In this document: positions 1 to 6,781 of the stretch, one piece after another
How positions within the stretch are numbered: position 1 is the first letter of the stretch
Layout: each line of letters opens with the position of its first letter
From: Bacteroidales bacterium UBA4179
Lineage (GTDB): Bacteria > Bacteroidota > Bacteroidia > Bacteroidales > Dysgonomonadaceae
Direction: 5' to 3'
Assembly: GCA_002381125.1 (NCBI GenBank)
Contig: DFUT01000028.1
Coordinates: 1 to 42,581 of the forward strand
DNA length: 42,581 bases
Program-made: the position numbers and the translations under genes
Notes under the pieces: generated by a model
Seen by the model: the letters and a program-made list of their open reading frames with translations, nothing else
What the model was told of the DNA's origin: nothing
The model's database searches: none

Positions 1-45
1 CGTCCACCGTTTGCTCGTATGATTAATAGCATACAAGGGGAATTT

Positions 46-429
46 TTATTTTTTCTTTTTGTCTTTTTTAAAAATCATCGACATTACCTTTCTTGTACAA
101 AAGGTAATCAAGGCAGGCTTGGCAATGCGCCATGTTATTTGTGCAATGGTTGGCAGATTGGAAATAAGAAAATTTCCCCACTTCATTTTGCGTGGCGAGG
201 TATGAAAAATAGTTGTACGGTTTGTTCCCGCATAAGAGATATTATCTATGGTTTCCGATAATTTATTTTTAACCCCTCCGGTGATGCTTTTTGTTATGAC
301 CATTCCCCAATTATCGGCAATATACCGAAATTGAAAAAGCATACGCTTTTCTGCCGTCTCACGTTCTTCACGAAGTCTTTCCTTTTCAACTTGCAGCTTT
401 TCGAAAGGGGTTAATTTATATTTTTTCAT
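46..429 (-). CDS. Small hypothetical protein, last gene of envelope operon
   Basis: 127-residue protein of unknown function. The N-terminal third is highly charged and probably helical (KLTPFEKLQVEKERLREE). The middle is more mixed, the segment around residues 85-110 is moderately hydrophobic, and the C terminus is a lysine run (KKDKKKK). I see no signal peptide and no enzyme motif. Its ATG overlaps the stop of the upstream holin-like gene by 4 nt (ATGA), so the two are probably translationally coupled. Together with the YtxH-like gene they form a compact minus-strand operon. The order suggests an accessory of the same membrane-associated system, but this is inference only. AT-rich base use matches its neighbours. 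Confidence 0.75.
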   Translation of the reverse strand: MKKYKLTPFEKLQVEKERLREERETAEKRMLFQFRYIADNWGMVITKSITGGVKNKLSETIDNISYAGTNRTTIFHTSPRKMKWGNFLISNLPTIAQITWRIAKPALITFCTRKVMSMIFKKDKKKK

Positions 430-806
430 TGCTTGTCCTTTTTTTCCTTTTTGTTGTTTTCTTCCATCAAAAAAGAAACCACCTTATTGATAATCTTCTT
501 TTTGATTGGTTTTTTTACCAGTAGCAGAATGATAACAATAAATAATGTTGCCAGCGAGACGATTCCGAAACCAACCCATATGTTTTGGAACAAATCGCCG
601 AGATAAAGCCCTACGGTAATGAAAATCAATGATAGTGCCAATAACACACAAAACAGCAGTATCGCACCATATGCAATTATTGAGGAAGCAATACTCAATT
701 TCTCAAAAATTTCAAGTTTTGTTAACTCAATAGTGCTTTTTATATAGTGCGATACATCGTTTCTAAATTCGTCAAACAATGCAGTTGGCGTTTTTTTCTC
801 CATCAT
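426..806 (-). CDS. Phage holin superfamily-like (DUF1469-type) inner-membrane protein
   Basis: 126-residue protein. A soluble amphipathic N terminus (about residues 1-40) is followed by two long hydrophobic segments at roughly 42-72 and 76-97 joined by a short loop (GDLFQNIW). A basic tail follows (KKPIKKK, then a Lys/Glu-rich end). This is the layout of the holin_3_6/DUF1469 family, which is widespread in non-phage chromosomes next to YtxH proteins, so the family name does not imply lysis. The gene begins 19 nt after the YtxH-like gene and overlaps the next gene by 4 nt. Role unknown; envelope stress or membrane organisation is plausible. No phage genes are nearby. Confidence 0.8.
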   Translation of the reverse strand: MMEKKTPTALFDEFRNDVSHYIKSTIELTKLEIFEKLSIASSIIAYGAILLFCVLLALSLIFITVGLYLGDLFQNIWVGFGIVSLATLFIVIILLLVKKPIKKKIINKVVSFLMEENNKKEKKDKQ

Positions 807-825
807 GAGGTCAATTAGATGAATT

Positions 826-1068
826 TTACTCTTTTGCCAATTCTTTTTTGGCTACGTCTGCAATGTCGTCAATGTCTTCTTTAAGATCGTTTACTCCACT
901 TTTTCCTTTGTAAACAGCCGACTTTATATCGGCTTTAACTTTGTCGGCAAATTCGTTGAATTGTTCCAGCCATTCTCCTTTTTTGTCGGAACCCATCATG
1001 TAACCTATAGTTGCACCTAGTGCTAAGCCAATGCCTAATCCTAATAATAATTTTGTTTCTGATTTCAT
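826..1068 (-). CDS. YtxH-like small membrane-anchored protein
   Basis: 80-residue protein. One glycine-rich transmembrane segment lies near the N terminus (LLLGLGIGLALGATIGYMMG, about residues 7-26), followed by a charged, helical C-terminal part rich in Lys/Asp/Glu. This matches YtxH-domain proteins, known as general-stress or envelope proteins of unclear biochemical role. It is the first gene of the three-gene minus-strand operon. It starts 108 nt after the miaB stop; I could not find a clean TAnnTTTG promoter in that gap, so read-through from miaB cannot be excluded. The start is the first ATG, preceded by an A-rich leader rather than a Shine-Dalgarno sequence. Confidence 0.82.
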   Translation of the reverse strand: MKSETKLLLGLGIGLALGATIGYMMGSDKKGEWLEQFNEFADKVKADIKSAVYKGKSGVNDLKEDIDDIADVAKKELAKE

Positions 1069-1176
1069 AGTTCTTTTTTTTTAAAATGGTTTATTATGAT
1101 TGTTTCAGTATGTGTTATCTCATTTGTCCTGTTTAAATGTATAACAGCTATTCAGGAAAAATGTTTGTTTTGATTG

Positions 1177-2544
1177 TTAAAAAAATGAGGAAACCGTAGA
1201 ACAAATCGGTTCGCCGAAAAGCGTTGCCGATGTATAACCGGTGATTTTAACCCTGATGGTTTCCCCGATGCGATGATTCCCTTTATCGAAAACAACTACT
1301 TTATTTTGATCGGTACGACCGAAAAATTGCTGATGCGAACGTTTGGAAAAACCTTCTATCAGTACTTCGAATTCTTTGCCTGCATCCTTTCGATTACTTT
1401 TGAGCGAGAGGGAATTTTGCAGCTCAATGATTTCCTGTAGTCTGCGATTTTTTATTTCTTCGGGAATGTTGTCTCCCAGTTTTTTTGCAGCATAGGTTCC
1501 CGGACGCTCTGAATATTTAAACATAAAAGCAGAGTCGAACGCGGCTTCTTCCATCAACGAGAGTGTTTGTTGGTGATCTTCTTCGGTTTCGGAATAAAAT
1601 CCACACATGATGTCGGTCGACAATCCACAATTCGGGATGATGCGTCGTATTGCCGCAATTCTATTTAAATACCATTCCCTGTCGTATTTTCGGTTCATGA
1701 GTTTCAATATTCGCGAGCTTCCCGATTGTACCGGAAGATGAACAAAGTTACATAGGTTTTTGTATTTGGCAATGGTTTCGAGTGTTTTATCGGTCATATC
1801 TTTGGGATGAGATGTTGTGAAGCGGATGCGCATATCGGGGGCTTCACGTGCTACCATTTCAAGTAAAGCGGGAAAATCGACCGTTTGGTTGCCATCGGTA
1901 TAAAAATAAGAATTTACATTTTGCCCCAAGAGGGTTACCTCTTTAAATCCTTTTTCACGCATGTTGCGCAATTCGGCTACGATACTTTCGGGCTCGCGGC
2001 TTCGTTCGCGTCCCCGTGTATAAGGTACGATACAATAAGTGCAAAAATTATCGCAACCGCGCATAATGGTTATGAAACCCGATATGCCGCCACCGATTTT
2101 CATAGGGATAACGTCTTTGTAGGTTTCGGTTTTCGAAAGTTCTACATTAATTGCCTTTTCTCCTTGTTTTACGGCAGCAACAAGATTTGGTAAATCGAGA
2201 TAAGCATCGGGACCAACAACCATATCAACGTTGTATTCTTCGATGAGTTGATTTTTAACTCGTTCTGCCATGCATCCTAAAATGCCGATAATGAGTTTGT
2301 TTCTTCGTTTGCGTTTTATCGCATTAAAGTATTCAATCCGCTGAATCACTCGTTTTTCGGCATTATCTCTTATAGAGCAGGTATTTATAAAGACAACGTC
2401 GGCTTCTTTTTCATCATCGGTGAGCGTATATCCATCCATTTTCATGATGGATGCCACTACTTCTGAATCGGCCACGTTCATTTGGCAGCCGTAAGTTTCT
2501 ATGAATAATTTTTTATCGGGTATATCTATTGAATTTAAATTCAT
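1177..2544 (-). CDS. miaB: tRNA-2-methylthio-N6-dimethylallyladenosine synthase MiaB
   Basis: 455-residue radical-SAM methylthiotransferase, full family length. It converts i6A37 to ms2i6A37 in tRNAs reading UNN codons. The N-terminal UPF0004 domain carries the three auxiliary-cluster cysteines (C20 in ETYGC, C56 in NTCSIRDNAEKR, C91 in GILGCMAER). The radical-SAM motif CDNFCTYC supplies C164, C168 and C171. A C-terminal TRAM domain (about 390-450) should bind tRNA. The NTCSIRDNAEKR signature favours MiaB over RimO or MtaB. It is transcribed away from the CoA-transferase gene, and a TAATTTTG -10-like element (2793-2800, minus) is a weak promoter candidate. Confidence 0.96.
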   Translation of the reverse strand: MNLNSIDIPDKKLFIETYGCQMNVADSEVVASIMKMDGYTLTDDEKEADVVFINTCSIRDNAEKRVIQRIEYFNAIKRKRRNKLIIGILGCMAERVKNQLIEEYNVDMVVGPDAYLDLPNLVAAVKQGEKAINVELSKTETYKDVIPMKIGGGISGFITIMRGCDNFCTYCIVPYTRGRERSREPESIVAELRNMREKGFKEVTLLGQNVNSYFYTDGNQTVDFPALLEMVAREAPDMRIRFTTSHPKDMTDKTLETIAKYKNLCNFVHLPVQSGSSRILKLMNRKYDREWYLNRIAAIRRIIPNCGLSTDIMCGFYSETEEDHQQTLSLMEEAAFDSAFMFKYSERPGTYAAKKLGDNIPEEIKNRRLQEIIELQNSLSLKSNRKDAGKEFEVLIEGFSKRSHQQFFGRTDQNKVVVFDKGNHRIGETIRVKITGYTSATLFGEPICSTVSSFF

Positions 2545-2873
2545 ATTGTTATTATCCTAATAATTACAGTTGTTAAACAATTTCGAAATCAAGAACCATA
2601 CTAAATAAGTGTATCTTTTACCTGAAAATGTTGTAGGTTCAATCCGTTTGTTATATTTTTGCATGCGAAAAATGAAAATTTTTCATAATTAAGGTTTTGG
2701 TTAAATAATCGGAGGGAGCTGTGAAGTTCCTTTCGATTTTTTATACCGTTACGACCTTTGATTCTCAAAATTTGACTACTTTTGTTCTTTTGCAAAATTA
2801 ATCAAAATATGGATACGAGAGGCATTATTTTATTTCAATCATTATTCATCATATAAAAACATTTAATACGTCT
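2545..2873. other. Divergent intergenic region between miaB and CoA-transferase gene
   Basis: 329 bases with no convincing gene. It should hold the divergent promoters for miaB (minus) and the CoA-transferase (plus). On the plus strand, TAnnTTTG elements occur at 2654-2661 (TATTTTTG, with TTG 20 nt upstream at 2631-2633) and at 2777-2784 (TACTTTTG). On the minus strand TAATTTTG lies at 2793-2800. A short A/T palindrome (ATGAAAATTTTTCAT, near 2670-2685) could form a weak hairpin. A 64-codon minus-strand open frame (2601-2795) shows no recognisable protein features. Confidence 0.6.
2757..2784 (+). promoter_or_regulatory. Putative promoter of the CoA-transferase gene
   Basis: TTTG at 2757-2760 and TACTTTTG at 2777-2784 match the Bacteroidota -33/-7 consensus. 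The 16-nt spacer is shorter than the usual 19-20. A second TATTTTTG at 2654-2661 is an alternative. The leader to the ATG at 2874 would be about 80 nt. Confidence 0.45.
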
Positions 2874-4367
2874 ATGGCTTTAAATTACATTACTGCACAA
2901 GAAGCTGCTGCGCTTGTCAAGAATGACGACAATGTAGGTTTCGGCGGATTCACGCATGCGGGTTGTCCCAAAGTGGTTCCTGTGGAAATAGCAAAACGTG
3001 CCGAAGAAGAGCATGCAAAAGGCAACCCTTTTAAAATCGGGGTTTTTACCGGTGCTTCTACCGGTGATTCCATCGACGGTGCTCTCAGCCGTGCCAAAGC
3101 AATCAAATTTCGTACTCCTTATCAGTTCAACAAAGATCTGCGAAAAGCAATCAATAACGGCGAAGTCGAATATTTTGACATGCATCTATCGCAATTGGCA
3201 CAGGAAATACGTTATGGTTTTCTGGGTGGAATAGATGTGGCTGTGGTAGAAGCATGCGATGTGTCGGAAAACGGTGAAATTGTTCCCACAACCGCTGTCG
3301 GAATCGCACCCACCATTTGTCGCCTGGCAAAAGTTGTTATTGTGGAATTAAATAAAAAAGTCCCTCAAAAGCTCAAAGGCATTCACGATATTTACGAATT
3401 GGATGATCCGCCAAAACGGCAACAAATCAGTCTTCGCGATGTGCGTAGCCGCATTGGGCTGGAATACGTGAAAGTTGATCCTTCTAAAATATTTGTGGTA
3501 GAGACGGAAAAAGACGGTGAAGGAGGCAATTTTTCACCTTTGGACGAAGTAACGAAACAAATTGGCGAGAATGTGGCCGATTTTTTTGTATCTGAAATGA
3601 AGGCAGGGCGTATTCCTTCTGCTTTTCTTCCCGTTCAGTCCGGTGTCGGCAACATTGCCAATGCCGTTTTAGCAGCTTTAGCCAATAATCCGGGGATTCC
3701 TCGTTTCGAAGTATATACCGAAGTTATTCAAGACGCTGTAATCGATCTGATGCAGAAAGGCAATATTTTGTTTGGCAGTGCTTGTTCGCTTACGTTGAGT
3801 AATGAGGTGACGCAGGTAGTGTACGATAATCTCGATTTTTTCAAGAGTAAAATAATTCTTCGTCCTTCCGAAATTTCCAATAATCCCGGCATAGCACGTC
3901 GATTGGGAGTGATTGCCCTTAATACAGCAATTGAAGCTGATATATTTGGCAACATAAATTCGTCGCATATCAATGGTTCAATGATAATGAACGGCATTGG
4001 AGGTTCGGGTGATTTTACGCGCAATGCTTATTTATCGATTTTCCTTACGCCATCTACGGCAAAAGACGGGAAAATAAGTTGCATTGTACCAAAGGCTACT
4101 CACGAAGATCATAACGAACATTCGGTAAAAATTATTGTAACCGAATATGGCGTGGCGGATTTACGTGGGAAGGGGCCTCGACGTCGTGCCGAGGAAATTA
4201 TCGAGAAATGCGCACATCCCGATTATCGTCCATTGTTGCATGAATATTTGAATCTTGGAGTGAAAGGTCATATTCCTCAAGATTTATATTCTTGTTTTGC
4301 TTTTCACCGGGCTTTTTTGGAAACGGGTAGTATGCTGAATGCCGATTTTTCGAAATACAGGAAATAG
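2874..4367 (+). CDS. Acetyl-CoA hydrolase/transferase family protein, probably succinate (acetate) CoA-transferase
   Basis: 497-residue class-I CoA-transferase of the acetyl-CoA hydrolase/transferase family. It probably moves CoA between succinate/propionate and acetate in the cytoplasm, a fermentation step. The N-terminal half begins with a glycine-rich stretch (GFGGFTHAGCPK). The catalytic glutamate should be E283 in YTEVIQDA. The C-terminal half has the family's GGSGDFTRNAY and EYGVADLRGKGPRRRAEEII segments. Length fits AarC-type succinyl-CoA:acetate CoA-transferases, but 4-hydroxybutyrate or butyrate-type specificity cannot be separated by eye. The start is the first ATG after an A/T-rich leader. 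The gene stands alone, convergent with the next gene with 7 nt between stops. Confidence 0.9.
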   Translation: MALNYITAQEAAALVKNDDNVGFGGFTHAGCPKVVPVEIAKRAEEEHAKGNPFKIGVFTGASTGDSIDGALSRAKAIKFRTPYQFNKDLRKAINNGEVEYFDMHLSQLAQEIRYGFLGGIDVAVVEACDVSENGEIVPTTAVGIAPTICRLAKVVIVELNKKVPQKLKGIHDIYELDDPPKRQQISLRDVRSRIGLEYVKVDPSKIFVVETEKDGEGGNFSPLDEVTKQIGENVADFFVSEMKAGRIPSAFLPVQSGVGNIANAVLAALANNPGIPRFEVYTEVIQDAVIDLMQKGNILFGSACSLTLSNEVTQVVYDNLDFFKSKIILRPSEISNNPGIARRLGVIALNTAIEADIFGNINSSHINGSMIMNGIGGSGDFTRNAYLSIFLTPSTAKDGKISCIVPKATHEDHNEHSVKIIVTEYGVADLRGKGPRRRAEEIIEKCAHPDYRPLLHEYLNLGVKGHIPQDLYSCFAFHRAFLETGSMLNADFSKYRK

Positions 4368-4374
4368 GAATCGG

Positions 4375-5265
4375 CTATTCTTGCATGGTAAAACTATGGG
4401 AACCGATGTGGTTGCCGTCGGCAAAAATATCGACTTTATAGGTGCCGGGCATCAAATATTCTTCAATATTCCAATAAACCGTTACGGGCATTTCTTCGCC
4501 TCCATATTCGATGATACGTTTGATGGAATATTGAAGGTTCCCATTTTCGAATGGGAAAGTGTCTGACGGATTTTTGGTGAGGACGTTGCCGTCGGGTGTC
4601 ATGATACGCACATAGATGATGCGTTCGCCGGGTTCGGCAGTAATATTTTTGGCAATAGTGAACGATATGACAAATCGTGTGCTACGGCTGAGACGTTTTT
4701 GTTCTTTTCCCCTGTCGTTTACTGCTTTTACGTTAATGTTGATAGCATCTAGTTTTGCTGCGAGCGACACTTTATGGGAAAGCTCTTCGCGTTCGCGGGC
4801 AATTTGACTGAGAGTACGACTGGTTTCTTGATATTGTTGTTTAATTTGTATATTCTCGGTTTGGAGTTCCTGATTTAATCGATTAAGCGAGTCGATTTGA
4901 ATGATATACGTTTTCAATATTTGTCGTAGTGTTTCCAGCTCCTTTTTCAAACGTTGGATTTCTTTTTGGTCGGTTGCTTTGGTAAGTTTGAGTTCTTCTT
5001 GCAATCGTTGTACTTTGGCTTGTTCGTTTTCAAGTTTTTCAAGGAGCGAATCGTTCTTTACACTAAATTTGAATCCCTCATATTGTAGGGCAATGGCTTC
5101 GTACTCGTCTTCGAGTAGCTGTTTCTCGATTGCATATTGTTGCTCCAAATGGCTTACTTGACGGGTTTTGGTGACAACGAATATAATGGCAATAACCAAT
5201 ACCACAACCAGCACAACAATGGTAGCTATGAGTTGCGGGATATTTTCTTTTAAATTTATTTTCAT
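4375..5265 (-). CDS. Membrane-anchored coiled-coil protein of unknown function
   Basis: 296-residue protein that I cannot assign to a named family. A short cytoplasmic N terminus is followed by one strong transmembrane helix (about residues 11-32, rich in Val/Ile). A long coiled coil with heptad-like Leu/Glu/Lys/Gln pattern runs from about 38 to 170. The C-terminal domain (about 185-296) looks beta-rich and compact (TRFVISFTIAKN, YVRIMTPDGNVL, MPVTVYWNIEEY, GTYKVDIFADGNHIG), like a small Ig- or C2-like sandwich. That layout suggests a bitopic protein with a stalk and a ligand-facing head, probably periplasmic. It has its own promoter candidate. Tests of conservation would decide the family. 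Confidence 0.85.
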   Translation of the reverse strand: MKINLKENIPQLIATIVVLVVVLVIAIIFVVTKTRQVSHLEQQYAIEKQLLEDEYEAIALQYEGFKFSVKNDSLLEKLENEQAKVQRLQEELKLTKATDQKEIQRLKKELETLRQILKTYIIQIDSLNRLNQELQTENIQIKQQYQETSRTLSQIAREREELSHKVSLAAKLDAININVKAVNDRGKEQKRLSRSTRFVISFTIAKNITAEPGERIIYVRIMTPDGNVLTKNPSDTFPFENGNLQYSIKRIIEYGGEEMPVTVYWNIEEYLMPGTYKVDIFADGNHIGSHSFTMQE

Positions 5266-5296
5266 GAAAAATTAGTCTCTGTCGTATAATTTTCTG

Positions 5297-5328
5297 CAAA
5301 AATAGCTGTTTCCGTCTAAATAAACCAA
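5297..5328 (-). promoter_or_regulatory. Putative promoter of the coiled-coil protein gene
   Basis: Read on the minus strand: TTG (5326-5328), 21-nt spacer, TATTTTTG (5297-5304), a full match to TAnnTTTG. The predicted start of transcription lies about 25 nt before the ATG at 5265. Confidence 0.55.
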
Positions 5329-5375
5329 TCGTTAAATTGTATTTTTCGTTTATTTAATATAAACACATTCTCCGG

Positions 5376-6398
5376 TTATTGATATTGGATATAAATGGGG
5401 TGGGGTTGCAGTCTCATCAATTCTGCCGGAGTAAGCATGCGGTGAGGGAATTGCCTCAAATCGTTTTTATAAAACAATTTAAATCCGGTAAACTGCACCG
5501 GCTCTCTCCAAATATATTGTTTATAGGTGTTTAATTTAAGCGGGGGAGCACCCCATCCATCCATATTGATGACAAGCTGAACTTCGGGATGCAGGTTGAT
5601 CTGCTTGTAATTCGTAATCATGTGTTGCGTAAAACGATGGATCACAAAAATTTTGGGAGGAAGGGTATTTTCCCGAACCAACTTAACCAAAAAATCGGAG
5701 CAATAATTGATATCTTCTGCATCGTAAGTGCCGATTTTTTTACCCGGAGGTGTGCCGTCCTTCATAGAAAATTCGGGATCGATAGCCAAATGGACATGGG
5801 GCATTTTTAAGTATTTTTCCAGTAACGGAACCTCTTTTTCCACCGTGCTTAATCCTACCTGAATATCGAGAAAGACAATCGCATTGCCCATGTTGGCGAT
5901 GGCCAATACCGAATCGATCTGATTTTCCGGCATTCTCATCCGATAAGTGCCATCTTTCATGGGGCCTTGTTGTGCCACTACGGCAATGTAATGGATAGCG
6001 GGCTGTACCGGAGTTGCGGGATCGGCTTTTTCCCATGCATCGATTTCCATATGCAATTTTTCCCACAATTCTTTTGGAGGGTATTCGCCGAGAATGCCCA
6101 TATTTTTAGAATATAAGTTGCCGTAATAGGCAACTATCCGTTTAAAGGGGAGAATAGCTCCTTTTAGCGGATATGGCTGCGGTTTTACGGGCCATAAGCC
6201 GGTTGTGTCGCCATTAGCCAATTTCAGTATGCCGGCATCATATTTTTCTTTGTCAACAGTGGCTACTTTTTCATCGATGGTTTTTCCCGATGGATTACCG
6301 GCTTTTTTTTGCGGATGAGCGGTTTTTCCCTTGCAGCCTGTCAGGCTGAAGATCAAGCAAACGATTAGCAGGATGTTGAAATGGGTTTTTGTATTCAC
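5376..6398 (-). CDS. Uncharacterised lipoprotein
   Basis: 340-residue predicted lipoprotein. The signal peptide ends in the lipobox SLTGC, with lipidated C22, followed by a Lys/Gly-rich linker. The mature part starts near residue 75 and looks like an alternating alpha/beta, possibly TIM-barrel-like fold. Conserved-looking blocks are RIVAYYGN, AIHYIAVVAQ, YRMRMPENQIDSVLAIAN, IVFLDIQVG, HLAIDPEFSM, KIFVIHRFTQHM and VQLVINMDGWG. The acidic strand ends (FLDIQ, AIDPEF, NMDGW) could form an active site, but I recognise no named enzyme family. It lies between the coiled-coil gene and a GC-richer intergenic stretch and may be monocistronic. The function is unknown. Confidence 0.85.
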   Translation of the reverse strand: MNTKTHFNILLIVCLIFSLTGCKGKTAHPQKKAGNPSGKTIDEKVATVDKEKYDAGILKLANGDTTGLWPVKPQPYPLKGAILPFKRIVAYYGNLYSKNMGILGEYPPKELWEKLHMEIDAWEKADPATPVQPAIHYIAVVAQQGPMKDGTYRMRMPENQIDSVLAIANMGNAIVFLDIQVGLSTVEKEVPLLEKYLKMPHVHLAIDPEFSMKDGTPPGKKIGTYDAEDINYCSDFLVKLVRENTLPPKIFVIHRFTQHMITNYKQINLHPEVQLVINMDGWGAPPLKLNTYKQYIWREPVQFTGFKLFYKNDLRQFPHRMLTPAELMRLQPHPIYIQYQ

Positions 6399-6432
6399 AC
6401 CGGAAAATATTTATGGGTTCGCATTTCTTGTA

Positions 6433-6440
6433 CAAACATA
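6433..6440 (-). promoter_or_regulatory. Putative -7 element for the lipoprotein gene
   Basis: TATGTTTG on the minus strand, a full match to TAnnTTTG, about 35 nt upstream of the lipoprotein ATG. No clear TTTG is found at the expected -33 position, where an inverted repeat lies instead. Confidence 0.4.
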
Positions 6441-6458
6441 GTATATTGTCCCGATTTT

Positions 6459-6477
6459 GTTTACATTTACCGTAAAC
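6459..6477. repeat. Inverted repeat upstream of the lipoprotein gene
   Basis: GTTTAC (6459-6464), 7-nt spacer, GTAAAC (6472-6477). It sits about 20-35 nt upstream of the -7 candidate of the lipoprotein gene, a position suitable for a regulator-binding site. No partner regulator can be named. Confidence 0.4.
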
Positions 6478-6506
6478 TTATTTCAGGACTAGACACACTT
6501 TCTTTA

Positions 6507-6727
6507 CACCTTCTCCGTATCAAGTCCGCACCTTCCTCGCTTCATGCTTGCCTCACCTATGCGCCATCCTCGCAAAAAGTTGGCTCACGTTCCGCTTCCG
6601 GATCCCGCTCTACATGCGGCAAATACGCAGGTTTGCCTTACACCGAACGCGCAGCATTTGGTGTTGTTGTCCCTGCCTTGAAGCGAAGGAAGAGCGAGCA
6701 AGGAGCGAAGGAAAAGCGGAGAAGGTG
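6507..6727. repeat. 11-bp inverted repeat pair bounding the GC-richer island
   Basis: CACCTTCTCCG (6507-6517) and its exact reverse complement CGGAGAAGGTG (6717-6727), about 200 nt apart, enclose the GC-richer segment. No transposase remnant or target duplication is visible, so a mobile origin is only a possibility. Confidence 0.4.
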
Positions 6728-6781
6728 CGAAGCAGGGCAACAAATAGATTTGCAAAACCCTTCTTTTCGAACAACAGCTTT

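Larger units (their letters stand above)
6399..6781. other. 383-base intergenic region with a GC-richer, repeat-like island
   Basis: No convincing gene. The part next to the lipoprotein gene (6399-6480) holds its promoter candidate and an inverted repeat. The stretch 6500-6740 is more GC-rich than the flanks (54 of 100 bases at 6571-6670). It contains a purine-rich run of GCGAAGGA-like words at 6682-6727. It also holds a perfect 11-bp inverted repeat pair (CACCTTCTCCG at 6507-6517, CGGAGAAGGTG at 6717-6727) and an imperfect stem (TTGTTGTCCCTGC near 6664-6676 against GCAGGGCAACAA near 6731-6742). This could be a dispersed repeat or a relic of a mobile element. Open frames here show no recognisable protein. 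Confidence 0.55.

Noticed and set aside
1..45. Weak GTATG/CATAC hairpin after the first operon as a terminator
   Set aside because: Only five base pairs and too close to the window edge to judge.
426..806. Possible prophage indicated by a holin-like protein
   Set aside because: No endolysin, structural, integrase or replication genes nearby; this family is common outside phages.
2601..2795. 64-codon minus-strand frame upstream of miaB
   Set aside because: No recognisable features, and it covers the plus-strand promoter candidates of the CoA-transferase gene; likely chance.
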